A stretch of DNA of 64,000 bases, taken from assembly GCA_017464475.1 (NCBI GenBank), contig JAFTZQ010000005.1, forward strand, positions 239,339 to 303,338, given 5' to 3'. Shown in pieces: positions 52,692-60,551 of this stretch. Position numbers and translations under genes: made by a program. Origin of the DNA: Paludibacteraceae bacterium (lineage in GTDB: Bacteria; Bacteroidota; Bacteroidia; Bacteroidales; Paludibacteraceae). The notes beneath the pieces were generated by a model, which was not told the origin of the DNA, did not search any database, and was given only the letters and a program-made list of their open reading frames with translations. Each line of letters starts with the position of its first letter. Position 1 is the first letter of the stretch.

Positions 52692-53747
52692 TTATTCGCC
52701 CGATGATTTCTTACCCATCTTGCTTAGCACAGCCTCCAGACCCAGTTCTTTGATCTTCTCGGTGATCTTAGCCTCGATCTCGTCGCAGAGATCCGGGTTC
52801 TCAGCCAGCACATCTTTCACTTTGTCGCGACCTTGACCGAGTTTGGTGTCGCCGTACGAGAAGAACGAACCACTCTTCTTGATCACCTCTGTCGCAACAG
52901 CAAAATCAAGAATCTCTCCGATGCGCGAGATACCTTCGTTGAACATCAGGTCGAACTCTGCTTTCTTGAACGGAGGTGCCACTTTGTTCTTCACTACCTT
53001 CACGCGCACTTGGTTACCTTTGATCTGGTCGCCGTCTTTGATCTGACCCGTGCGACGGATATCCAGACGAACGGACGCATAGAATTTCAGCGCGTTACCA
53101 CCGGTAGTGGTCTCCGGGTTACCGAACATAACACCGATCTTCTCGCGCAACTGGTTGATGAAGATGACGGTCGTACCGGTTTTGTTCACCGAAGCGGTCA
53201 TTTTACGCAATGCCTGCGACATCAAACGAGCCTGCAGACCCACTTTGTTGTCACCCATATCGCCGGTGATCTCTGCTTTCGGCGTCAATGCGGCTACCGA
53301 GTCAATGACAATCAGGTCCACCGCAGCGGAACAGATCAACTGGTCGGCTATCTCCAGTCCCTGCTCGCCGCTATCCGGCTGAGCAATCAGCAACTCATCA
53401 GTGTCCACGCCTAATTTCTCTGCGTAGAAGCGGTCGAATGCGTGCTCGGCATCGATGATAGCGGCGATTCCGCCGGCTTTCTGAACTTCCGCCATGGCGT
53501 GAATAGCCAATGTGGTCTTACCGGACGATTCCGGACCATAGATCTCAATTATACGTCCTTTCGGGTAACCGCCCACGCCCAAAGCGTAGTTCAGACCCAG
53601 ACTTCCTGTCGGAATAACAGGGATATTGTCTATCTTCTCGTCGCCCAATTTCATGATGGCGCCTTTGCCGAACTCTTTGTCAATCTTTGCCATCGCGGCT
53701 TGCAGTGCTTTCAGTTTCTCTGCCGATGGTCCTTGTTTCTCTGCCAT
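52692..53747 (-). CDS. recA: Recombinase RecA
   Basis: 351-aa RecA, which forms filaments on single-stranded DNA and drives homologous recombination. Walker [10 protein letters not shown] (about residues 70-78), MAW-type Walker [11 protein letters not shown] (about 144-153), the L1/L2 DNA-binding loops with [18 protein letters not shown] and [25 protein letters not shown] are all present. Full length. Ends GKKSSGE. It has its own upstream promoter with a palindrome in the leader. Confidence 0.98.
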   Translation of the reverse strand: MAEKQGPSAEKLKALQAAMAKIDKEFGKGAIMKLGDEKIDNIPVIPTGSLGLNYALGVGGYPKGRIIEIYGPESSGKTTLAIHAMAEVQKAGGIAAIIDAEHAFDRFYAEKLGVDTDELLIAQPDSGEQGLEIADQLICSAAVDLIVIDSVAALTPKAEITGDMGDNKVGLQARLMSQALRKMTASVNKTGTTVIFINQLREKIGVMFGNPETTTGGNALKFYASVRLDIRRTGQIKDGDQIKGNQVRVKVVKNKVAPPFKKAEFDLMFNEGISRIGEILDFAVATEVIKKSGSFFSYGDTKLGQGRDKVKDVLAENPDLCDEIEAKITEKIKELGLEAVLSKMGKKSSGE

Positions 53748-53781
53748 AATATAGTGTATTTTAATGTTTCGTTATGTCGTC

Positions 53782-53799
53782 ATGACGTAATTACGTCAT
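53782..53799. promoter_or_regulatory. Palindrome in recA leader
   Basis: ATGACGTAATTACGTCAT, an 18-bp perfect palindrome between the -7 box (53808-53815) and the recA ATG (53747). Position suits an operator; no canonical LexA motif is seen. Confidence 0.55.
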
Positions 53800-53807
53800 T
53801 CCGACTG

Positions 53808-53838
53808 CAAAGGTACAAAAAAAAAAGCACATACGCAA
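53808..53838 (-). promoter_or_regulatory. Promoter of recA
   Basis: Minus-strand TACCTTTG (53808-53815) and TTG (53836-53838), 20 bases apart. Confidence 0.85.
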
Positions 53839-53846
53839 GGTTGTGC

Positions 53847-54482
53847 TCATTTTTTTGAAAAATATCTGCAATATGCCGCTATTCCGCATTGTTCGCAATG
53901 AGGTTTGCGCGCGGTGCAGACATACCGTCCGTGCAGCAAAAGCCAATGATGTGCCTTGGGAATGACTTCCGCAGGAATGTATCGGACCAGTGCTTTTTCG
54001 GTCTGCAGCGGATTCTTGCTGTTCGTCGTCAGACCGATTCGTTCGCTGACACGGAAGATATGGGTATCGACAGCCATCGTAGGCTGGTTCCAGATCACGG
54101 CACAAACGACATTAGCGGTCTTGCGTCCCACGCCTTGCAGGGTCTGCAGATCCTCTATATTGTCCGGCACTTGGCTATGATAGACTTCCACCAGCCGCTT
54201 TGCCATATCCACCAGATGTTCCGCTTTGGAGCGCGGGTAACTGACGCTTTTGACGTATTCGAACACCTCGTCGCTCGTCGCCTGCGCCAGCGCTTCCGGC
54301 GTAGGGTAGGCTTCGAACAGAGCAGGTGTCACCATATTCACCCGCTTGTCTGTGCATTGCGCCGACAGCATCACCGCCACCAGCAACTCGTACGGGTTGG
54401 AATAGACCAACTCGCTCTCGGCAATCGGCATGTTTGCCTCAAACCAAGCGAGAATATGTTCAAACCGCTGTTTGGTCGTCAT
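53847..54482 (-). CDS. nth: Endonuclease III
   Basis: 211-aa DNA glycosylase/AP lyase that removes oxidised pyrimidines. The helix-hairpin-helix LQGVGRKTANVV includes the catalytic Lys (about 120), and VDTHIFRVSERIGL the catalytic Asp (about 138). The C-terminal iron-sulfur loop C-x6-C-x2-C-x5-C (CTARKPHCEQCGIAAYC) is intact. Standard length. The recA promoter begins 9 bases beyond its stop. Confidence 0.96.
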   Translation of the reverse strand: MTTKQRFEHILAWFEANMPIAESELVYSNPYELLVAVMLSAQCTDKRVNMVTPALFEAYPTPEALAQATSDEVFEYVKSVSYPRSKAEHLVDMAKRLVEVYHSQVPDNIEDLQTLQGVGRKTANVVCAVIWNQPTMAVDTHIFRVSERIGLTTNSKNPLQTEKALVRYIPAEVIPKAHHWLLLHGRYVCTARKPHCEQCGIAAYCRYFSKK

Positions 54483-54484
54483 GT

Positions 54485-54523
54485 TGTTATTTCGTTATTC
54501 CGATATGTCGATATTTCGATAAG
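54485..54523 (-). repeat. Word-repeat cluster, nth to DUF4924
   Basis: TTATTTCGTTATTCCGATAT and ATGTCGATATTTCGAT-type words; it extends into the last codons of the DUF4924 gene (NIDISE). Confidence 0.65.
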
Positions 54524-54953
54524 TCCCGCTTAAAAACTTCAGTAACTTGGTCGCTTGCTCTTGTACGGAAGCCGTCTCCGGCGTGATCTCGCGTTTCTGC
54601 AGGTGCAGCAGCATGATCTGGTATAGCAGCAGCAGACACGCTTCGATGTCGCTCATGGTCGGGCGGTCGGTCTTGGCTTTGAGCAGGTTGAGCGAAGGTT
54701 TCAGTCGCATAATAGCCGCGCGATACATTGCATCTTCGTCCAGCAGCCGGCTGTGCAACTCTTCCATCTCGTCCAACGCATTGGCGGCTAATTGCAAGTG
54801 CCCGCTCTCCATAATACCCTCGCGGTGCATCATCTCGTTCAGTTCGCTCAACTCAGGAGTGGCACCAGCCTGATCCGGAAAGGCGCGTAAATAATCCTCC
54901 ATCTGCCATAGATAGAGGATATATTCGGCGATATTGTCTTTTTTACTCTTCAT
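54495..54953 (-). CDS. DUF4924 family protein
   Basis: 152-aa, all-helical, cytoplasmic-looking protein. I start at the ATG at 54953 (MKSKKDNIAEYILYLWQMED), which matches the usual DUF4924 opening; it overlaps the end of the S4-domain gene by 11 nt. Central helices are charged and regular, without catalytic motifs. The last six residues fall in a word-repeat cluster. Function unknown; conserved beside pth and nth in Bacteroidetes. Confidence 0.8.
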   Translation of the reverse strand: MKSKKDNIAEYILYLWQMEDYLRAFPDQAGATPELSELNEMMHREGIMESGHLQLAANALDEMEELHSRLLDEDAMYRAAIMRLKPSLNLLKAKTDRPTMSDIEACLLLLYQIMLLHLQKREITPETASVQEQATKLLKFLSGTYRNIDISE

Positions 54954-55356
54954 CGTCGTCAAAATCAATCTCGTCCAGATAATTGTCGCTCATAAAGGTC
55001 TCAATCTCGCGTCGGTCTTTCTTGGTCGGACGTCCCAAGCCTCTGTCGCGGACACCGTTGCCTGCCATGCGGGCGAGTTCCAACAACTCCAGTTGCTTGG
55101 GATCCGTACAGTCGCGCATGTATTCCGGCACAAGTTTGGCTCCCAGTCGGTTTTCCGTCAGTTGCAGCACGCGGTATGTATAGGTGATCGGACCTTTGCG
55201 CACGCTGAACGTGTCGCCCACTTTGAACGTCCGGCTCGGTTTGAGTTGCACACCATTCATCGTGATCCGTCCGTTCTTGCACGCGTCCGCGGCAATAGAG
55301 CGTGTCTTATACACCCTCATCGCCCATAAATATTTATCCACTCGTACTTCTGCCAT
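54943..55356 (-). CDS. S4-domain RNA-binding protein (Hsp15-like)
   Basis: 137-aa protein with an S4 RNA-binding domain at its N-terminus: VRVDKYLWAMRVYKTRSIAADACKNGRITMNGVQLKPSRTFKVGD in consecutive segments (about residues 4-50). This resembles Hsp15, which binds free 50S subunits carrying nascent chains. A Lys/Arg-rich region (GLGRPTKKDRREI) and an acidic tail (DEIDFDDDEE) follow. It overlaps the DUF4924 gene by 11 nt and lies downstream of pth. Confidence 0.85.
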   Translation of the reverse strand: MAEVRVDKYLWAMRVYKTRSIAADACKNGRITMNGVQLKPSRTFKVGDTFSVRKGPITYTYRVLQLTENRLGAKLVPEYMRDCTDPKQLELLELARMAGNGVRDRGLGRPTKKDRREIETFMSDNYLDEIDFDDDEE

Positions 55357-55360
55357 TACC

Positions 55361-55392
55361 TTTGTCCTTAGTCCTTAGTCACTTAGTCACTT
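55361..55392 (-). repeat. Word-repeat cluster, pth to S4 gene
   Basis: TTTGTCCTTAGTCCTTAGTC and CACTTAGTCACTT words fill the spacer. Confidence 0.75.
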
Positions 55393-55953
55393 CCCATTAT
55401 ACTGATTCATCGTCCGGTCAATGCCGGTGAGACAGAAACTCGGAATAATCTCCGTCGTGACTTTCAGTCTTTCCGGCAGGGCTTTCTCTTCCTCTTCGGT
55501 CCAATGTCCCAGCACAAAATTGATCTGTGCGCCGCGGGTGAACTCATTGCCGATACCGAATCGCACGCGTGCGTACGCGTCCGTTCCTATTACAGATTGT
55601 ATGTTTCCGAGTCCGTTATGTCCGCCGTTGGAACCCTGTTTGCGGATCCGGATCGTACCGAACGGCAGGTTCAGATCGTCCACCAGCACCAGCATGTTCT
55701 CCACCGGGATCTTCTCCTGCTGGAGCCAGTAACGCACCGCATTGCCGGAGAGGTTCATGAATGTGGAGGGTTTGAGCAGCACCATCTCGGCGTTCTTCAC
55801 CCGGCATTTGGCTACAAAACCATAGCGTTTGTCCTCCCATTTGGCGTTAACCGACGCAGCAAATGCATCGATCATCATAAAACCGATGTTATGCCGCGTG
55901 CCGGCGTACTCGTCGCCGATATTGCCCAATCCGACTATTAAAAACTTTGCCAT
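55387..55953 (-). CDS. pth: Peptidyl-tRNA hydrolase
   Basis: 188-aa enzyme that recycles tRNA from stalled peptidyl-tRNA. [23 protein letters not shown] (in parts) carries the conserved Asn10 and catalytic His (about 21). [44 protein letters not shown] and the Asp around DDLNLP complete the active site. Normal length. Confidence 0.97.
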   Translation of the reverse strand: MAKFLIVGLGNIGDEYAGTRHNIGFMMIDAFAASVNAKWEDKRYGFVAKCRVKNAEMVLLKPSTFMNLSGNAVRYWLQQEKIPVENMLVLVDDLNLPFGTIRIRKQGSNGGHNGLGNIQSVIGTDAYARVRFGIGNEFTRGAQINFVLGHWTEEEEKALPERLKVTTEIIPSFCLTGIDRTMNQYNGK

Positions 55954-55994
55954 TTCTTCTAAAATTAGGAGCGAAGCATCATAGATACTCCGCT

Positions 55995-56030
55995 CCTTTG
56001 TACTTTGTACTTCGTCCCTTGGTACTTAGG
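55995..56030 (-). repeat. Word-repeat cluster, rplY to pth
   Basis: CTTTGTACTTTGTACTTCGT and GGTACTTAGG words between the two genes. Confidence 0.7.
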
Positions 56031-56031
56031 C

Positions 56032-56589
56032 TTACGCCTGTTTGCTCTGGCGAGTAGCCTTAACCTCTGCTACGCAAGCGTCAGCCGGGTTGACGAACTT
56101 CAGACCCTCTACCTTAACGTCAGCAACAGCGATCTTCTTACCCAGACCCAGCTCGGTAACATCGATGTTGATGCGATCAGGGAATGCGGTGTAGATACCA
56201 CAAGCTTTGAGTTTGCGCATGTCTTGAACCAGCTTACCACCGGCTTTTACACCTTCTGCCAGACCATTGAGTTGGATAGGAATCTCAACTACAACCGGCT
56301 TCTTCTCGTCCACTGCGAGGAAATCGATATGCAGCGCTTTGCCATCAATCGGATGGAACTGGAGCTCTTTTACGATTGCCTTCGTCTTGGTGTCGCCTAC
56401 GGTCAGATCAACGATCTGGGTGTCCGGGCTGTAAATCAGTTTGCGAACGTCTGCTGCTGCCACGGTGAAAGTGCAGTTCAGACCGCAACCATAAATGTTG
56501 CAAGGAATCAAGTCCTCTGCGCGAAGTGCCTTAGCGGCTTTCTTTCCGTACTCGCTACGCGGAGTACCTACAAGTGCAAATTCTTTCAT
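56032..56589 (-). CDS. rplY: 50S ribosomal protein L25 (Ctc type)
   Basis: 185-aa long-form L25/Ctc, which binds 5S rRNA. The N-terminal L25 domain (about residues 1-92) begins MKEFALVGTPRSEYGKKAAKALRAEDLIPCNIYG, and the beta-barrel C-terminal domain includes VEIPIQLNGLAEGVKAGGKL. Ends ATRQSKQA. In Bacteroidetes it usually neighbours pth, as here. Confidence 0.96.
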   Translation of the reverse strand: MKEFALVGTPRSEYGKKAAKALRAEDLIPCNIYGCGLNCTFTVAAADVRKLIYSPDTQIVDLTVGDTKTKAIVKELQFHPIDGKALHIDFLAVDEKKPVVVEIPIQLNGLAEGVKAGGKLVQDMRKLKACGIYTAFPDRINIDVTELGLGKKIAVADVKVEGLKFVNPADACVAEVKATRQSKQA

Positions 56590-56643
56590 TGTTTAAATGT
56601 TGTTTGTGTTACTTAATACCGTGTATCTCATCACACGAAACTG

Positions 56644-56672
56644 AATTTACAATTTACAATGTACAATTAACA
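56644..56672. repeat. Word-repeat cluster upstream of rplY
   Basis: AATTTACAATTTACAATG, then TACAATTAAC. Confidence 0.75.
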
Positions 56673-56752
56673 AAGGGCTCACAAAGTTTGGTACGAACTT
56701 ATAAAATCCGTACGGACATTAAATTTTGTACAAAACTCTCTAAAACGCCTTG

Positions 56753-56781
56753 TGAATTGATAATTGTTAATTGTCAATTAT
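56753..56781. repeat. Word-repeat cluster near tRNA-Gln
   Basis: GAATTGATAATTGTTAATTG then TCAATTATT, downstream of the tRNA. Confidence 0.75.
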
Positions 56782-56791
56782 TCAGCTTTGT

Positions 56792-56860
56792 TGTCCACCG
56801 AGGAGTCGAACCTCGCTTCTCGGAACCAAAATCCGGTGTAATACCGATATACGAGTGGAC
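56792..56860 (-). tRNA. tRNA-Gln (anticodon TTG)
   Basis: 69-nt cloverleaf on the minus strand. Acceptor GTCCACT pairs with GGTGGAC; anticodon loop TTTTGGT gives TTG; T-arm CGAGG/CCTCG around TTCGACT. The D-arm is short and imperfect (GTAT/ATTAC). CCA is not encoded. Confidence 0.8.
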
Positions 56861-56863
56861 AAA

Positions 56864-56902
56864 ACCATTTACCATTTGGTCATTTACAATTTGATCATTT
56901 GG
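56864..56902. repeat. Word-repeat cluster upstream of tRNA-Gln
   Basis: CATTTACCATTTGGTCATTT and CAATTTGATCATTTGG words between promoter and tRNA. Confidence 0.7.
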
Positions 56903-56914
56903 CAAAAGCGGGTG

Positions 56915-56946
56915 CAAAAGTACTGCTTTTTTTTGAATTGACCAAA
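56915..56946 (-). promoter_or_regulatory. Promoter of tRNA-Gln
   Basis: Minus-strand TACTTTTG (56915-56922) and TTTG (56943-56946) at 20 bases. The stretch matches the tRNA promoter at 918-949 over about 40 bases. Confidence 0.85.
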
Positions 56947-57272
56947 TATTTACGCAAAAAAATAAAAAAAAAATGCATTTGCATGATTTCTAAGGTATTT
57001 TAGGCTACCGGCGTGCCGAAATACTATATGTTTCTAAAAAAATGACTTTCCAATTCAAAGTGTGAAAATAGCCGATTATTAAGATTCTGACATTATACCC
57101 AAATCCGTCCAAGAGCAGCGCAAGGTCAGCGCGACCTCTGCCGCTTGAACCGACATTGAGCAGAGATGGGTAGGCAATAGGTCCGGTGATGGATAACAGA
57201 TGACTAAGAATATACAAGAACAACTAATGCCGAATTTTCGAACAGGGCGTTCGAAAAAATAATAAAATGACA

Positions 57273-57325
57273 TTGCACTATTTGCACTATCTGCACTATT
57301 AAGCGCGAAAGTGCAGAAAGTGCAG
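57273..57325. repeat. Word-repeat cluster with inverted half
   Basis: Three TGCACTAT-type words then two GTGCAG words in opposite sense, able to pair (CTGCACT/AGTGCAG). Confidence 0.75.
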
Positions 57326-57340
57326 TATAAAAAAATGACA

Positions 57341-57400
57341 TGACCGGATTGACCGGATTGACCGTTTGGGGTGAAACGGTCAAAAAGGTCAAAACGGTCA
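57341..57400. repeat. Word-repeat cluster with hairpin
   Basis: GACCGGATTGACCGGATT, then GACCGTTT-GGGGTG-AAACGGTC hairpin, then GGTC words. Confidence 0.8.
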
Positions 57401-57497
57401 GAACAAAAAATTATATACCGGCCTCAAGGGATATAGGATGGGGGTCTATTTTTTTAGGAAAGAAAAATTCGCCTATTTTTCATGCATTTATGTTTTC

Positions 57498-57725
57498 TTA
57501 CCTTATTGTATCTTGTTCCTCTTTGTGAAGGCGTTTGCGTTCCGCGCGATTGCGCTTCATCTGTTGGTAATAGACAAAGCCCCTCATCGTCTCATGCCCT
57601 CCGAATCCTTCTTGGAAGGTAATATCAGAAATGCGGTCAAGTTCCGCATCTTCCTCCCTGCGGAGTTTTATTTCCCGACACCAGAAACGAATGTCAGAGA
57701 TTAGTCGTTTTGTGTATTTGAACAT
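57498..57725 (-). CDS. Small hypothetical protein at the end of the glycan operon
   Basis: 75-aa, highly charged protein (MFKYTKRLISDIRFWCREIKL, later MKRNRAERKRLHKEEQDTIR). No family recognised and no signal peptide. It follows the glycosyltransferase by 5 nt on the same strand, so it is probably the last gene of that operon. Likely soluble and helical. Confidence 0.6.
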   Translation of the reverse strand: MFKYTKRLISDIRFWCREIKLRREEDAELDRISDITFQEGFGGHETMRGFVYYQQMKRNRAERKRLHKEEQDTIR

Positions 57726-57730
57726 AATGG

Positions 57731-58687
57731 TTATTTGTTTTTATGCTTATATAATGCCGCTTTAATAGTTTTTAATAATGACTGCGGACATAAAATAGCA
57801 GCCATAATGAAACTGCCCATCATCGCTAAATAACGTTTCTCTGCTTTATAGGCGAAAATAAGACTAATCCATACCCAATTCGTTTTGCGTAGGTCTGCTG
57901 CTATATCGGCATATTCTGATGGTAGTATATCCGCTACTTTCCTGCAAATATCTCTGCTGGCTTTCGCTCGTGCAACCCGATTGACGGTATGTGTTAAAGA
58001 TGTTGGATTGACGCGATATGCACATGTGACTTCATCCAAATAATAAAACGGTCCATAAGAATGAAGGATAATCCACAACTGCCAATCTCCTAAATAAGGA
58101 CTAATGGTATAAAGAAGTTTTTTGTTTACTTCCTCATAATTGCGCGTGCTATACATGACTGTTGCTGTTGTGTAATGATGTTGTGGTACAGAGAAAAAAT
58201 CTTTTAGTGTATATTTACCTTCTTTATTTTCTGGTACACTATTCCCTAATTTTTGAGTAATTACATTTCCTTTTTGATCTACGACACTAGTATCCGTAAC
58301 TACTGCCATGAGTAGCGGGTCGCTCTCCAATATATTTACTTGTTTCTGTAACTTTAATGGGTCAGTCCAAAAATCATCTCCTTCACAGATTGCAACATAT
58401 TTTGCTCCAGTAGCAAGTATAGCATCTTGCATAACAAAAATCAATCTTCCATCAGACCTAGAGTATTGATTTTCTGTTTCGTATATTGGGTGAATTATGT
58501 CCGGGTATTTTTGTTCGTATTCACGGATTATTGCCGCTGAGTTATCCGTCGAGGCATCATCATGCACTATTGCCACAAACGGGAAGTCCGTTTTTTGCAT
58601 TACAAATCCATCTAAACATTCTTTTAAATATGGCTCGTGGTTATACACAAGGCAATGGATTGCAACCAATGGTTTAATTTTATTCAT
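57731..58687 (-). CDS. Glycosyltransferase family 2
   Basis: 318-aa GT-A-fold glycosyltransferase. LVAIHCLVYNHEPYLKECLDG is the usual opening; VHDDASTDNSAAIIREY (about residues 41-57) is the nucleotide-binding acidic motif, and CEGDDFWTDPLKLQKQ (about 98-113) holds the DxD-like metal site and the typical EGDDFW stretch of O-antigen/capsule family 2 enzymes. The C-terminus has a weakly hydrophobic segment (about 285-305), maybe membrane-associated. It overlaps the KAS III gene by 4 nt. Donor and acceptor sugars unknown. Confidence 0.9.
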   Translation of the reverse strand: MNKIKPLVAIHCLVYNHEPYLKECLDGFVMQKTDFPFVAIVHDDASTDNSAAIIREYEQKYPDIIHPIYETENQYSRSDGRLIFVMQDAILATGAKYVAICEGDDFWTDPLKLQKQVNILESDPLLMAVVTDTSVVDQKGNVITQKLGNSVPENKEGKYTLKDFFSVPQHHYTTATVMYSTRNYEEVNKKLLYTISPYLGDWQLWIILHSYGPFYYLDEVTCAYRVNPTSLTHTVNRVARAKASRDICRKVADILPSEYADIAADLRKTNWVWISLIFAYKAEKRYLAMMGSFIMAAILCPQSLLKTIKAALYKHKNK

Positions 58688-59790
58688 CCTTTTAAAAAAT
58701 CTGATATTGAATTAATTATTCCTTCTTCAAAGATTTCGTCAGTCTCTATAACCGGCAAAATATCAACAATATTAATAGTAGCAGAGCATACTCCCCAACT
58801 CAGCCCAACACCAAAGCCGCACATTAGTGTATGTATTGTTTTTTTATCATTATTCGAGCCATAGGAGTCGCACAATAAAAGAGGGATAGCAGCTGCTGAT
58901 GTATTGCCATATTTATCAAGACATATCGGCATTTTCTCTATATCAATTTTGAATTTTTTAGCAATAGTTTGGAGGATAAAACGATTGGCTTGATGCAGAG
59001 CAATGCAATCATAACTATCTATAGTAGTATTCGCAATTGCAAGAAACTCTTTTATGGTTCGTGGGACATCTGTGATGGAGAAAGAAAACACATTTTCACC
59101 CTGCATGATAGTATTATAGAGAGTACGTATATTCCCATCTTCGAACAGAATGTCATCGTGAGAAGCATTCATGTTACGAAACCCGCCTGCAGGTGCAATA
59201 ATATTTTGGTAACCGGTTCCATCTGTTTTAAGAATGCCTTTAATCTCAGATGGAGAATCTGTTTTCTCTAGTAAAATAGCACTTCCGGCATCTCCAAATA
59301 ACATCGCAACAGACTGATCTTTAGGATGCGTCATTTTTGTAAGTGTCTCTCCGACAAGAAGCAGTGCTTTATTAATATCAGAAGACTGCATAAGTGCACA
59401 GACTGTTTGCAAGCCATATACGAACGCAGAACAACCTAGACTTATGTCAAATGCAACGCAATTTTTATTTAAACGTAAGCGTTTGTGCAAGACGCAAGCA
59501 GTCGCCGGACGGCGATAATCAGCTGAATGGGCAACAAAAACAAGCGCTCCGATATCATCTCGAACTACATTCTTCTGGTTAATGATATTTTCTGCTGCTG
59601 CATAGCAAAGATCAGATGCTGTTTGATGTTCGGCAGTTTTACGAAACTGTTTAATACCGGTAGATTCTTTAAATCGAGCAACTTTCTCGACTCCAAATTG
59701 ATTCGCAAAAGAATCCACCGATATTATTTGTTGTGGAACTGCTGCACTAATGGCGGTAATATGGATGTTGTGAAATTGGAAATATGCCAT
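58684..59790 (-). CDS. Ketoacyl-ACP synthase III-like enzyme (1)
   Basis: 368-aa thiolase-fold enzyme of the KAS III/FabH group. The catalytic triad is complete: Cys in DISLGCSAFVYGL (about 119), His in LHQANRF (about 265), Asn in YGNTSAAAIPLLL (about 298). KAS III joins an acyl-CoA to malonyl-ACP to give a ketoacyl-ACP, but relatives also act as acyltransferases. It differs clearly from the second copy at 60541 (about one third identity by eye). Its place in a glycan operon with ACP and an SDR argues for making a short acyl group for a sugar, not for general fatty-acid synthesis. Confidence 0.88.
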   Translation of the reverse strand: MAYFQFHNIHITAISAAVPQQIISVDSFANQFGVEKVARFKESTGIKQFRKTAEHQTASDLCYAAAENIINQKNVVRDDIGALVFVAHSADYRRPATACVLHKRLRLNKNCVAFDISLGCSAFVYGLQTVCALMQSSDINKALLLVGETLTKMTHPKDQSVAMLFGDAGSAILLEKTDSPSEIKGILKTDGTGYQNIIAPAGGFRNMNASHDDILFEDGNIRTLYNTIMQGENVFSFSITDVPRTIKEFLAIANTTIDSYDCIALHQANRFILQTIAKKFKIDIEKMPICLDKYGNTSAAAIPLLLCDSYGSNNDKKTIHTLMCGFGVGLSWGVCSATINIVDILPVIETDEIFEEGIINSISDFLKG

Positions 59791-59795
59791 ATTAT

Positions 59796-60551
59796 TTATG
59801 CTCGATTTAATACTCCACCATCAATAATCAGACTAGAACCTGTAATCCAAGAAGCGGCATCCGATAATAGATATATTATGGAATATGCTATGTCTTGAGG
59901 CGTTCCATAACGTTTCATTGGATAGCGTTGCATATCTTTTTCTATTTCCTCTGCCGTGAACGTAAGATTTTCTACAAGTTCTGTTTGAACCATTCCAGGA
60001 TGAATAGCATTGAACCGTATTTGTTTCACAGGGGTTATTTCTTTATTACAATAATGCATAAAACTCGCTAAAGAGGCTTTCGCACCTCCATAAATAGAAT
60101 TAGCATTACTACATCCGAAAGATGCTGCCGATGATACAAATACAACAGATCCGTTTTTTGCAATCTTTTTTTTCTTCAATAAGTTATTTGTCAATAAAAT
60201 TGGCGAAAACAAATTAGTTTCATAGACATGCAGCAAATCTTCTTTCTTAATAAACCCTATAGGCTTGGTGAAAGAAATACCTGCATTGTTAACTAATCCG
60301 TCTATTACCGGTAACGAAGATACAAGTAGTTCCAAATCCTCTTGTTTCGTTAAATCTCCCACTACTTGCATGTGATTGCCATTAGGGTTTAATGCGTCAA
60401 AAGTAGATTGTAGCCGTTCTGCATTTCTTCCCGTAATAATAACATTCGCTCCTAATTTAGAGCATTCAATTGCGGTAGCTCGTCCGATACCAGAGGAGGC
60501 ACCAGTTATGAGAATAGTTTTCCCATTCAAAGAATAAGGATTATACGACAT
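59796..60551 (-). CDS. SDR-family oxidoreductase (FabG-like)
   Basis: 251-aa short-chain dehydrogenase/reductase. The NAD(P) motif TGASSGIG (about residues 15-22), NNAG (about 88-91), catalytic Ser in VFVSSAASFG and the YGGAK (Y-x3-K, about 152-156) are present. It may reduce the 3-keto group made by the neighbouring KAS III enzymes to a hydroxyacyl-ACP; reduction of a nucleotide sugar is the alternative. I start at the ATG at 60551 (MSYNPYSLNGK), which overlaps the upstream gene by 11 nt. Confidence 0.88.
   Translation of the reverse strand: MSYNPYSLNGKTILITGASSGIGRATAIECSKLGANVIITGRNAERLQSTFDALNPNGNHMQVVGDLTKQEDLELLVSSLPVIDGLVNNAGISFTKPIGFIKKEDLLHVYETNLFSPILLTNNLLKKKKIAKNGSVVFVSSAASFGCSNANSIYGGAKASLASFMHYCNKEITPVKQIRFNAIHPGMVQTELVENLTFTAEEIEKDMQRYPMKRYGTPQDIAYSIIYLLSDAASWITGSSLIIDGGVLNRA

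Larger units (their letters stand above)
56947..57497. other. Gene-free spacer with two word-repeat clusters
   Basis: No convincing gene. It holds TTGCACTA words followed by their inverse GTGCAG words (57273-57325), and GACCGGATT words followed by inverse CGGTC words (57341-57400), including a GACCGTTT/AAACGGTC hairpin. Scattered short open frames lack coding character. Confidence 0.6.

Noticed and set aside
57273-57400. Possible CRISPR-like array
   Set aside because: Units are 8-10 bases, irregularly spaced, partly inverted, and no cas gene is near.
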